A stretch of DNA of 21,468 nt from Camelimonas abortus (GTDB lineage: Bacteria; Pseudomonadota; Alphaproteobacteria; Rhizobiales; Beijerinckiaceae): assembly GCF_042647165.1 (NCBI RefSeq), contig NZ_JBHRUV010000079.1; one strand, given 5' to 3'. The translations under genes and the position numbers were made by a program. Below are positions 14,794 through 21,468 of this stretch, piece by piece. The notes under the pieces were generated by a model, which did not search any database, had not been told where the DNA came from, and saw only the letters and a list, made by a program, of their open reading frames with translations. How positions within the stretch are numbered: the stretch's first letter is position 1; each line of letters opens with the position of its first letter.

Positions 14794-16539
14794 CTGGGCA
14801 ACGGCATTGATCTGACGTTCTTCTCCTACGACGAGACCTTCAAGGCTGCGCTTGAGCGCGGCGACATCGGCGCTGTGCTGGAGCGGGTCGAGGAGGTCGC
14901 TCCCTTCATTCCGGGCTACGAGCCGCCGCCATATTTCGAGATTCCGGAGGATCTTGCGCCGCCGGCCGACTTCACGCCGCCGCCTGGCCAGAGCCTCGTC
15001 GTTCCGGAGGAGCCGGTGACTCCCGAGGTTCCCGAGCAGCCGGGTGACGGCGAGCAGCCGGGCGACGGCGAGCAGCCGGGTGAGGGCGACGACCAGCCGG
15101 GCGGTGGCGACCCGCAGCCTGAGGACCCGCAGCCTGTTGAGATTACAACTGACAAGATCACCGTCGTGGCCGGGCTGGCTGTGCTTGCCGCCGGCGAGGG
15201 CGACTCACTGCTTGTTCTTGTCGGGGATGAGGAAAAGGGTACGATCAGCCGCGAGGCTCTCAGGTTCATCGAACTTGGCGAGGGCGCTCGCCTGGAAATC
15301 GACGGCAGCGTGGCCAACGGTCTCGAGGTCGAGGTGAGTGGCGACGGCGTCATTGATGTCACCAATGTTGATTTCGGCGACATCGCGGAAGGGCCGCTTG
15401 CCGGTCCTGACCTGTCCGGCCTCGTCTTTGAGGAGCTGGAAGGTTCGCCGTACCTGCTGTCGAGCCGCCTGCTGGTTAACGGTTCCGTCGCCGACGCCTT
15501 CAAGGCGCTGTGGGTCGGGCTGGACAACGAGTATTACGACGGCCACAATCACTACGCCGACATTAACCTGAACACGCTCAAGGTGATGCTCGCCAACGCA
15601 TACGTGGGCTACCTTGCGAATGGCGGCGAGGCGGTGCTGGATATCGTTCAGACTAGGGTTGGCGGGACGGCGGATTACGACAAGCGTCAGCAGAGCCTGC
15701 ACGACAATATCCTTGGCGAGATCACGGACATCGCGATCAATGACCGGTTCCGTGAAGAAGATGATGATCCGCGGACCGACGCTGCGAAGGAGTTCGGCGA
15801 CCGTCCGTACATTGGTGGTTACCTTGACCGCAACGAGCAGACCGCTGAGGCGCGTTCCTGGGACTTCGCCCACAATATCGAGCGTGACGATTACATCCAG
15901 CGCATTGAAGAGGGCTGGGTCGCTAACGATGGCGGTAATATGTACACGGGCGCTGGCATCCCCGCCTCGGACTTCTACACCGTCGAGCATGAAGGCTACG
16001 GCCTTATGCTGGCGCTGAAGGGGGTTGAGCGTGGCACCGCCGACAATCACTTCGCTGGGGTTGATCCTGACTCCGGATTCGCCGTCTACAATGTCCCGGG
16101 CGGCTCCCAGACGGCGGGCTGGGGCGTGCCGAGCAACTGGTCGTTCAACATGTCAATCGAGACGCACGACCACTACGCTCTGCCGTATGAGCTCGTCGAG
16201 TACCGCTACGTCCTTAAGATCGACATTGATCCGTCGGAGGTGATCCATTACATCGACCTGGTGATGGAAGTTGGCGAGAACGGCCGGGTGTTCAAGTACG
16301 AAGACACGGTGGTTCTTAGTGACGACATGACGGGTAATCCCGCCGTTCAGTCGAACGTCTATCAGCAGTCGGTCAACTGGGGCTTTACGGGGATCGAGTC
16401 GTTCCTGCCTGAAGATTACGACTTCAATGACGGAGGAACGTTCCACGTTCTCCTCGAGGCCTATCTCCCGGGCGACAATGGAGCGCTGTTCCTGTCCAAT
16501 GGCATTATTATCAACGCCGAGCCAGTTCCTTCCCTCTAA
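14269..16539 (+). CDS. Main part of a putative type I-secreted NPDV-repeat protein with unknown C-terminal region
   Basis: 756 codons from the first possible start (GTG 14269) after the TAG; no Shine-Dalgarno sequence precedes this GTG, so the intended protein almost certainly begins at 14047 (830 codons). In that numbering: residues 3-249 are six NPDV repeats, known from secreted or surface proteins of alphaproteobacteria; 265-365 form a Pro/Gly/Asp/Glu linker with EQPGDG tandem repeats; 366-440 look beta-rich (TTDKITVVAGLAVLAAGEGDSLLVLVG); the remaining 390 residues, acidic and rich in Asn, Tyr and His, match no family I recognise (YYDGHNHYADIN, PEDYDFNDGGTFHVLLEAYLPGDNGALFLSNGIIIN). There is no Sec signal peptide and there are no GGxGxD RTX nonapeptides. 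Location before an exporter-adaptor pair makes it the likely cargo. Composition is less GC-rich than the flanking genes. Confidence 0.75.
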   Translation: MNYGAAEGRVPNVLFDVGYYLRSNPDVAEAVARGELNAIDHYLLYGVAEQRAVTYLFNEQDYLAQNPDVAAAVEAGLISSGLEHFLLYGADENRAPSSLFDSAAYLRLNPDVAAAGMSALEHFMRYGAAEQRVVSAVFDAAAYLEANPDVKAAVEAGEISAYEHFIRYGVAEQRNLGNGIDLTFFSYDETFKAALERGDIGAVLERVEEVAPFIPGYEPPPYFEIPEDLAPPADFTPPPGQSLVVPEEPVTPEVPEQPGDGEQPGDGEQPGEGDDQPGGGDPQPEDPQPVEITTDKITVVAGLAVLAAGEGDSLLVLVGDEEKGTISREALRFIELGEGARLEIDGSVANGLEVEVSGDGVIDVTNVDFGDIAEGPLAGPDLSGLVFEELEGSPYLLSSRLLVNGSVADAFKALWVGLDNEYYDGHNHYADINLNTLKVMLANAYVGYLANGGEAVLDIVQTRVGGTADYDKRQQSLHDNILGEITDIAINDRFREEDDDPRTDAAKEFGDRPYIGGYLDRNEQTAEARSWDFAHNIERDDYIQRIEEGWVANDGGNMYTGAGIPASDFYTVEHEGYGLMLALKGVERGTADNHFAGVDPDSGFAVYNVPGGSQTAGWGVPSNWSFNMSIETHDHYALPYELVEYRYVLKIDIDPSEVIHYIDLVMEVGENGRVFKYEDTVVLSDDMTGNPAVQSNVYQQSVNWGFTGIESFLPEDYDFNDGGTFHVLLEAYLPGDNGALFLSNGIIINAEPVPSL
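15034..15108 (+). repeat. 18-bp tandem repeats in the linker
   Basis: Three nearly identical 18-bp units (15034-15051, 15052-15069, 15070-15087) encode EQPGDG, EQPGDG and EQPGEG; after a GAC codon a fourth diverged unit (15091-15108) encodes DQPGGG. They lie in the flexible linker and could change copy number by slippage without changing frame. Confidence 0.85.
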
Positions 16540-16576
16540 GGCGGCTATTCATTCAGCCTCCGCATGAAGGAGGAAC

Positions 16577-16614
16577 GGGTCTGGCGGGGTTGTCGCCCCG
16601 CCAGGCCCTGTTTT
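16577..16614 (+). terminator. Strong intrinsic terminator/attenuator between cargo and exporter genes
   Basis: GGGTCTGGCGGGG (16577-16589) pairs with CCCCGCCAGGCCC (16596-16608) over 13 bp with a single G-U pair and a 6-base loop, followed at once by TGTTTT. This is the clearest intrinsic terminator in the window. It lies 38 bases after the cargo stop and 27 bases before the exporter start. Partial read-through would give much cargo mRNA and little exporter mRNA. Confidence 0.8.
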
Positions 16615-16640
16615 GACGGCACGTCGCTCCGGAGGGGTAG

Positions 16641-18467
16641 ATGCAGACACCGCGGAAAACCGCATCTACGGACATGGTCAAGCGTGCGCTCCGGAAATTG
16701 CGGGCGCCGTTTGCAGCGGTCCTTGTGCTGTCGCTGTTTATCAACCTGCTCCTGTTCGTAAGTCCGCTTTACATGCTGCAGATTTACGACCGGGTGATCG
16801 CCAGCCGGAGCGAGGCGACGCTGTGGGCGATCAGCCTGATCGCCGTGTTTCTCCTGCTGGTTTACGGAGCCCTTGAAGCCATTCGCGCCCGGGTGCTGCT
16901 GTCGGCCGGCGCCATCTTCGCAGGTCTCGTCGGTCCGGAGGTGTTCAAGGCGGTGCAGCGCGCCAATGTGCAGCGCCCCAACTCCGCCAGCGCCGCGCTT
17001 TTGCGTGACGTTGAAGTGGTTCGTGATTTCATTGGCGGCGCCGGATTTGTCACCCTCGCGGATCTGCCCTGGTACCCGGTGTTCGTTTTCGCCGCGTTCA
17101 TCCTCCACCCGTGGTTTGGGTTCACCGCCATTTTCGGGGGCGCCGCCATTCTCGGGCTTAGCCTCGCGAACGCGCGTTTTACGGGCAAGCTAAACGAGGA
17201 GGCGAATGAGAGGGGGCGCGCGGCCATGACCTCCGCCCACGCCGCCCTGGAAAACACCTCCGCCCTGCAGGCGATGGGCATGACGTTGCCGTTGTTGTCC
17301 CGCTGGGGCAGGGAGCAGCGGCAGGCGATCGGCGCCTTTGTCACGTCGGCGGCGAGGGGCAATTTCTTTCACGCCGCGACCAAGGCGTTTCGCCTGATCC
17401 TGCAGGCGTTCATTCTGGGGGAGGGCGCCTATCTCGTCATCCATCAGCAGCTGTCTGGCGGCGCCATCATCGCCGCTTCGGTGCTGATTGGCCGGGCCCT
17501 GCAACCTGTCGAGCAGGCGGTGGGCCAGTGGAAGGCGCTGGTTAACGCACGTATGGCGTGGCGGCGAATTGCATTCCTGCTTGACGCGACGCACGTCGCG
17601 CCGGTCACGCTGAATCTGCCGCGCCCCACGGGCGCGCTCGATGTCGAAGGCGTCGCCGTCGGAGACCCGGCGACGCGCCGGCTTGTTGTCCGCAACGCCA
17701 CCTTCCGCGTTGCGCCCGGGAAGGTGGCGGCGATCGTCGGCCCGAGCGGCAGCGGAAAGTCGACGCTGCTGCGGGCGATTGTCGGGGCCGCGCCGCTGGC
17801 AGGCGGCGCCATCCGGCTCGGCGGGCATGACATCCGCCACTGGCAGGAGCATGCGCTCGGCCAGCACCTTGGCTATTTGCCGCAGGAAGTCGAGCTGCTG
17901 CGCGGTACGATCGCGGAGAATATTTCGCGTTTCGCTGATGGCGATCACAGCGCTGAAGTGCTCGAGGCGGCGGGCCTTGCCGCCTGTGAACAGATGATCC
18001 AGTCGCTCCCCGATGGCTATGACACGCAGGTTGGCCCGGGAGGACATGCGCTTTCCGGTGGGCAGCGCCAGCGTGTCGGGCTCGCCCGCGCCCTGTTTGG
18101 TTCGCCCGTTCTTGTCGCGCTGGACGAGCCGGACGCCAGCCTGGACGCCGACGGCTGCGAGGCGTTGCGGCGGGCGCTTGTCGCCCTGAAGGAGCGCGGC
18201 GTAACGGTGATAATGGTCACCCACCGGAGCGCGCTGCTTGACCTGGCCGATTGCGTCATCGCGATGGAGGCGGGCGTCGCCGCCCTGCGGCCCGCGAGCG
18301 CTCCGCCGAAGCGTCCCGCGGGTCTGCGCCCTGCGTTCGCGCAGCCTCCTGTCAGCAGGCCGTTCGGCGGCGTCGCGCTGGCGTCACGACTGGAACAGGG
18401 CGGCGACAGGTCCCAGCGTATTTCGCGGACTCTGGAGCAGCCAGCCGCTTCTCAAGGCGTAAAATGA
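16641..18467 (+). CDS. Type I secretion ABC exporter, PrtD/RsaD-type permease/ATPase
   Basis: Inner-membrane exporter of 608 residues that combines a membrane domain and an ATPase domain. ATG 16641 follows GGAGG at a 5-base spacing. The opening FINLLLFVSPLYMLQIYDRVIASRSEATLWAISLIAV is diagnostic of the PrtD family, which lacks the C39-like domain of HlyB. Membrane segments lie near residues 25-45, 55-78, 135-180 and 245-290. Walker A GPSGSGKST (367-375), Q-loop in YLPQEVELLRGTIAENISRF, signature LSGGQRQR (471-478), Walker B LVALDEPDASLD (Asp495, Glu496) and H-loop His528 are intact. About 45 extra Pro/Arg-rich residues follow the ATPase core. ATGA overlap couples it to the adaptor gene. The likely cargo is the NPDV-repeat protein upstream. 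Confidence 0.94.
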   Translation: MQTPRKTASTDMVKRALRKLRAPFAAVLVLSLFINLLLFVSPLYMLQIYDRVIASRSEATLWAISLIAVFLLLVYGALEAIRARVLLSAGAIFAGLVGPEVFKAVQRANVQRPNSASAALLRDVEVVRDFIGGAGFVTLADLPWYPVFVFAAFILHPWFGFTAIFGGAAILGLSLANARFTGKLNEEANERGRAAMTSAHAALENTSALQAMGMTLPLLSRWGREQRQAIGAFVTSAARGNFFHAATKAFRLILQAFILGEGAYLVIHQQLSGGAIIAASVLIGRALQPVEQAVGQWKALVNARMAWRRIAFLLDATHVAPVTLNLPRPTGALDVEGVAVGDPATRRLVVRNATFRVAPGKVAAIVGPSGSGKSTLLRAIVGAAPLAGGAIRLGGHDIRHWQEHALGQHLGYLPQEVELLRGTIAENISRFADGDHSAEVLEAAGLAACEQMIQSLPDGYDTQVGPGGHALSGGQRQRVGLARALFGSPVLVALDEPDASLDADGCEALRRALVALKERGVTVIMVTHRSALLDLADCVIAMEAGVAALRPASAPPKRPAGLRPAFAQPPVSRPFGGVALASRLEQGGDRSQRISRTLEQPAASQGVK

Positions 18468-19771
18468 ACGAAGATCACACCGCAACCGGCGGAAACTGGC
18501 GGACTTACGCATATATCGGGTATGCTGTCATTTTCCTGACCTTTGGCGTGCTCGGCGGCTGGGCGTTTATGGTGAAAGTAGACCAGGCTGCGGCTGGTCA
18601 GGGCGTCGTCATTGTCGAAAGCAAGCGCAAGGCGGTGCAGCACCTCGAAGGCGGCATCGTCAAGGACGTGCTTGTCAAGGAAGGACAGATCGTCCGCGCC
18701 GGCGACACGCTGGTTCGTCTTGATCCCACCCAGCCGATGGCGAATCTGGAGATGCTGCGCAACCAGCATGCGGCCCTGCTGGCGCTGGACGCCCGGCTAC
18801 GGTCGGAGCAGGGCGATCTCGACCATATCGCATGGCCGAAAACGCTGCTGGACGAAAAGAACAACAGCCAGGTTGCGCGCATAATGGCCGACCAGCAGGC
18901 GCAGTTTGAGGAAAGACGGGCCTCGCTGACCGGCCAGCTCAACATTCTGGAAGCGCGCGTCGAACAGTTGCGCTCCCAGATTGACGGCCTGCGGACTGAA
19001 AAGGCCTCGTCCGAGGAGCAGATCCGGTTTATCAACCAGGAGCTGGCGGGGCTGCGCTATCTTCGCGAGCGCGAGCTCATTCCCGTGACGCGTGTCCTTG
19101 CGATGGAGCGGGAGCGTACGCGGCTGGAGGGGCAGATTGGGCGCCTCGCCGCGGACATCGCCCGCACCGAGGCCTCCATTGGCGAAACGCAGCTGCAGAT
19201 CTCCCAGATAAGGCAGAAATTTCGGGAGGACGTCGCCTCCCAGCTGATGGAAAACGGCCAGCGCCTCGCAGAAGTCGCCGAGAAAATAACGGTCGCACGG
19301 GACGTGCTCTCCCGTCTGAATGTCATCGCGCCGGAAAGCGGCATGGTTCAGGGGGTCAAGGTGTATGGCAGCGGGCAGGTCGTCCGGCCTGGCGAACAGC
19401 TGATGGAGCTTGTGCCCGCCGAGGACCGTCTGCTGGTGGAAGCGCGGTTCGCGCCCCAGGACATTGACGGCATTCATGAAGGTCAGAAAGCGGAGCTGCG
19501 CTTTGAGGCGCTGCAGGCGCTGAAGCCGCCGATCATTACGGGACAGCTGGAAAGCGTTTCGCGCGACCGCCTTGTGGACGCCAGCACCGGGCAGCCCTAT
19601 TACCTGGCGGTGATCAGGCTCGACGCCAACGACATTCCGCCCGAACTGCGGGATAAAATTCGGGCGGGCATGGGCGTTGAAGTCCTCGCGCTGAGGGGAG
19701 CAAGGACGTTTGCAGATTATCTGCTGTCGCCGCTGGCCAATGCGTTGCGCAAGTCGTTTATTCACCATTGA
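18464..19771 (+). CDS. HlyD-family type I secretion adaptor, PrtE/RsaE type (second locus)
   Basis: Membrane fusion protein of 435 residues. ATG 18464 overlaps the exporter stop by ATGA. One transmembrane segment spans residues 14-36, followed by the lipoyl half with AVQHLEGGIVKDVLVKEGQIVRAGDTLVRLDPTQ (57-90), a long Gln/Glu/Leu-rich coiled coil to about 290, LNVIAPESGMVQGVKVYGSGQVVRPGEQLMELVPAEDRLLVEARFAPQDID (second lipoyl half and beta barrel), and a C-terminal FADYLLSPL typical of the family. It differs clearly from the adaptor at 1415-2626, so this is not a recent duplicate. No TolC-like outer-membrane gene follows, so a shared one elsewhere is needed. Confidence 0.94.
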   Translation: MNEDHTATGGNWRTYAYIGYAVIFLTFGVLGGWAFMVKVDQAAAGQGVVIVESKRKAVQHLEGGIVKDVLVKEGQIVRAGDTLVRLDPTQPMANLEMLRNQHAALLALDARLRSEQGDLDHIAWPKTLLDEKNNSQVARIMADQQAQFEERRASLTGQLNILEARVEQLRSQIDGLRTEKASSEEQIRFINQELAGLRYLRERELIPVTRVLAMERERTRLEGQIGRLAADIARTEASIGETQLQISQIRQKFREDVASQLMENGQRLAEVAEKITVARDVLSRLNVIAPESGMVQGVKVYGSGQVVRPGEQLMELVPAEDRLLVEARFAPQDIDGIHEGQKAELRFEALQALKPPIITGQLESVSRDRLVDASTGQPYYLAVIRLDANDIPPELRDKIRAGMGVEVLALRGARTFADYLLSPLANALRKSFIHH

Positions 19772-20579
19772 GATTCATGTAGCTATCGGCCGTATGTTCG
19801 GTGGTTGCTTGTGTCCGCATGTCTGATGCTGGGAAGCGACCACTCTATTGGGGTGGTCATAGGCGCCGCGGCGTGAACAGGAGGCGCAGGCGCCGCGAGG
19901 CGGCCAGTACGGCCGTTCCGAGGTGCGGCCCAGTCGGCGGGCTAAAGCCGGTCGCCACACGCCCGGCGGAAATGCGCGTTTTCAGCGCCCGGGCCGGATC
20001 ATTGCGGGCGGGCCGGGCTGGGGGGGGGGGCTGAAAAGCCGCGAAACCGCGCGTCGTCCATGCCCGGGTGTTACCGGATGCGAATTTTAATTCCATAATG
20101 TTTCTTCTGCGAAAATGCATGCGTACCCCATTGGCGCTTGAGGCGCGGCATCTGGCGAGGCGCCACGCCCTGCCCGGGGCGCGCGCGCCGCCCGCGCGAC
20201 CATGCCTGTCGCCGCGCTCCGAGACAGAGCGCCGCTCCTCCAGCCTTCCCTGACCATCGGCCGCGCGAACAGTGTCGGTCGAAGCCCTGCGCGCCCGCGC
20301 CTGTTGCGGCGCCGATCGGCAGGAGAAGCCGGGCGTGGACACCGCCGGTGAGCGCAATCGGTTATCTAACCCGGCGCTGGCCATCGTTCTCTGTTGGTTG
20401 GATCAGGAGCCCGCCGTACTCTGGCTATTGCAAGAGCGTGTGATATTCGTTCACATGCGCTGTAAGGGCCAGTTGGCTATCTGAGGTCCCGGGAGCAAGG
20501 CCGGTATCAGAAAGCGCCCCCATAAATTTGGATTGATGAAGGCGGCGTGACTCAATCCCTTCAGATACGGAGGGGTGTC
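19772..20579. other. About 800 bp without a supportable gene
   Basis: GC-rich DNA after the secretion operon. A weak hairpin (GACCAC 19838-19843 with GTGGTC 19853-19858) lacks a T tract. A run of ten G occurs at about 20023-20032. Open frames on both strands are Arg/Ala/Pro-rich and look like random translations of GC-rich DNA. Bases about 20512-20579 resemble the leader of an IS5-type element (AAAGCGCCCCCATAAATTTG and an ACGGAGGGGTGTC ribosome-binding stretch). Confidence 0.5.
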
Positions 20580-20750
20580 ATGCGTCTACACGAACTGCCG
20601 AACGACAAATGGGCGGTTATCGCGCCGCCATCGCCGAGCAAGCAGCGCGGCGTCGCATGGGGATGACCGGCGAGTGATCAACGGCATGCAGTGGCGTTTG
20701 GGGACGTACGATCTCGCAATCCGGCGGCTGTACGAGCTACGCTTATGGCC
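20580..20750 (+). pseudogene. IS5-family (IS427-like) transposase remnant
   Basis: From ATG 20580 the frame reads MRLHELPNDKWAVIAPPSPSKQRGVAW, which matches the start of IS5/IS427-group transposases (MRRHELSDxEWAxIxPLLPxKxRGVPR), and stops at 20666. One frame over, the match continues at once with DDRRVINGMQWRLGT, as in family members (DDRRVLNGIFWVLR). A further shift gives DLAIR and then SGGCTSYAY, where DLPERYGPYTTCYNRF is expected, with several residues missing. At least two frameshifts and a small deletion therefore disable it. The catalytic DDE region is absent, and no right terminal repeat is visible in the window. Confidence 0.75.
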
Positions 20751-21214
20751 TTTAAGGAGGCTGCCATGGAACAGACGGAGGCTGTGATCGCCACCTGACA
20801 AAAACCTGCTCCGGCGCACCCCCGGACGACCCTTGACATTCTCGCGGTGGCGCTGAAGCGTCGGAGGCGCCCCTCTTCGGCATGGACTGCTACGCGCTGC
20901 CCATCGTCAACACCCAGACGCACCCGTCGGTTGTAGAGCCAAATAGCGGAACATCGTTTGCATGCAATCACTCGACGACGACATTGACCCGCCATCTGGC
21001 CTCCGGGCCCGACTCCATATGCGCCGCCAAATGTCGAAACAACTGTCGTTCAGGAAGACATGATGGAGATAATGCGCCAGCCGTATCTTGCTGGCAAGTT
21101 GTGATGTGCTTATGTAGCACAGGCTGTGCGCTTGGGAACTGGGTGGCGCTCAGGTATCAAGTATATGCTCCCGGAAATGGGGACATCGCCCGCCTTGCCG
21201 TCAAGGATTGCGTA

Positions 21215-21468
21215 ATGAGACTTAAATTTCCAGCTGGCAACGCATGGTCATATTCGGCTGCAGTTTTCTGGCGCCTTATTGGGCATCGTTATAATGAATT
21301 CTCATTTAATAAGGCGCTTGCTGAAACCTATAAATCAGCTTATGCGCTTAATCGCTTAAAGAAACTGATCGGATCTGAAAGCGATCTCGCCGATATTTTT
21401 GAGGCGCTGACGGTGCATTTTGACAGGAAATATTATATATTAAATAAGATGATGTCCCAGGACGTGGT
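21215..21468 (+). CDS. 5' part of an unknown AT-rich gene, runs off the window end
   Basis: ATG 21215 follows AAGGA at a 7-base spacing and opens a frame of 84 full codons with no stop before the window end. It begins MRLKFPAGNAWSYSAAVFWRLIG, with later RYNEFSFNKALAETYKSAYALNRLKKLIG and ADIFEALTVHF. Content looks like a soluble alpha-helical protein, with no signal peptide. Codon use is much richer in A/T than anywhere else in the window, which suggests horizontal acquisition; the adjacent transposase remnant agrees. The same frame is open back to 20837 without a stop, but that part is Cys/Ser/Thr-rich and does not look like protein. I do not recognise the family. Confidence 0.6.
   Translation, partial: MRLKFPAGNAWSYSAAVFWRLIGHRYNEFSFNKALAETYKSAYALNRLKKLIGSESDLADIFEALTVHFDRKYYILNKMMSQDV

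Noticed and set aside
14053..15108. CRISPR or minisatellite interpretation of the repeated DNA
   Set aside because: The periodicity is at protein level (about 123 bp and 18 bp units in frame), without conserved direct repeats and unique spacers.
19838..19858. Hairpin after the second adaptor gene as terminator
   Set aside because: Stem of only 6 bp with a 9-base loop and no T tract.
20272..20484. 70-codon plus-strand frame starting with GTG
   Set aside because: Some hydrophobic stretches, but no ribosome-binding site and no recognisable family; considered chance.

Overview
The window is high-GC DNA with tightly packed operons, many ATGA/TGATG stop-start overlaps and strong G/C bias at third codon positions. 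Gene families (leucine/isoleucine/valine (LIV)-type ABC transporter, PrtD/LapB-type secretion, NPDV-repeat secreted protein, IS5-family remnant) fit an alphaproteobacterium, probably of the Hyphomicrobiales/Rhizobiales. That placement is inference; no rRNA or tRNA gene is present to test it. The record contains an assembly gap (54 N) at 11496-11549 flanked by poly-G runs, so linkage and distance across it are less certain.

Layout. (1) 1-2626, plus strand: the 3' part of a type I secretion ABC ATPase/permease and its HlyD-type periplasmic adaptor, overlapping by ATGA; their substrate must lie outside the window. (2) 8455-2689, minus strand: a substrate-binding protein followed by livG-livF-livH-livM, nearly all overlapping, then an AhpD-like carboxymuconolactone decarboxylase family gene and a YbaK-type aminoacyl-tRNA deacylase. 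(3) 8677-10047, plus strand: an NtaA/SnaA/DszA-type FMN-dependent monooxygenase, divergent from the transporter, with a dyad-rich intergenic region between them. (4) 11233-10326, minus strand: a two-gene hot-dog hydratase pair (FAS1-like dehydratase domain protein and MaoC). (5) After the gap, 11952-12797, plus strand: a fumarylacetoacetate hydrolase family enzyme. Regions 2-5 read as a catabolic neighbourhood: uptake of an unknown small organic acid or amide/thioether-like compound, flavin-dependent cleavage, CoA-ester hydration and FAH-type C-C cleavage. The pathway is inferred from families only.

(6) 12798-14046 is about 1.25 kb without a convincing gene; it holds AT-rich islands, a TetR-operator-like palindrome and a perfect CRP-type site. 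(7) 14047-19771, plus strand: a second type I secretion locus. It has a large protein with six roughly 41-residue 'NPDV' repeats, a Pro/Gly/Asp/Glu linker and an unrecognised C-terminal region, then a strong intrinsic terminator, a PrtD-type ABC exporter and its HlyD-type adaptor. The putative substrate gene carries an in-frame TAG at codon 64, so it is either broken, wrongly sequenced or read through. (8) 19772-21468: about 800 bp without a gene, an IS5-family transposase remnant with frameshifts, and the start of an AT-rich gene of unknown function running off the end, which looks horizontally acquired.

The most interesting part is the second secretion locus: the cargo has no visible RTX nonapeptides, an unfamiliar C-terminal domain, an amber codon within its repeat array, and is separated from its exporter by an attenuator-like terminator.
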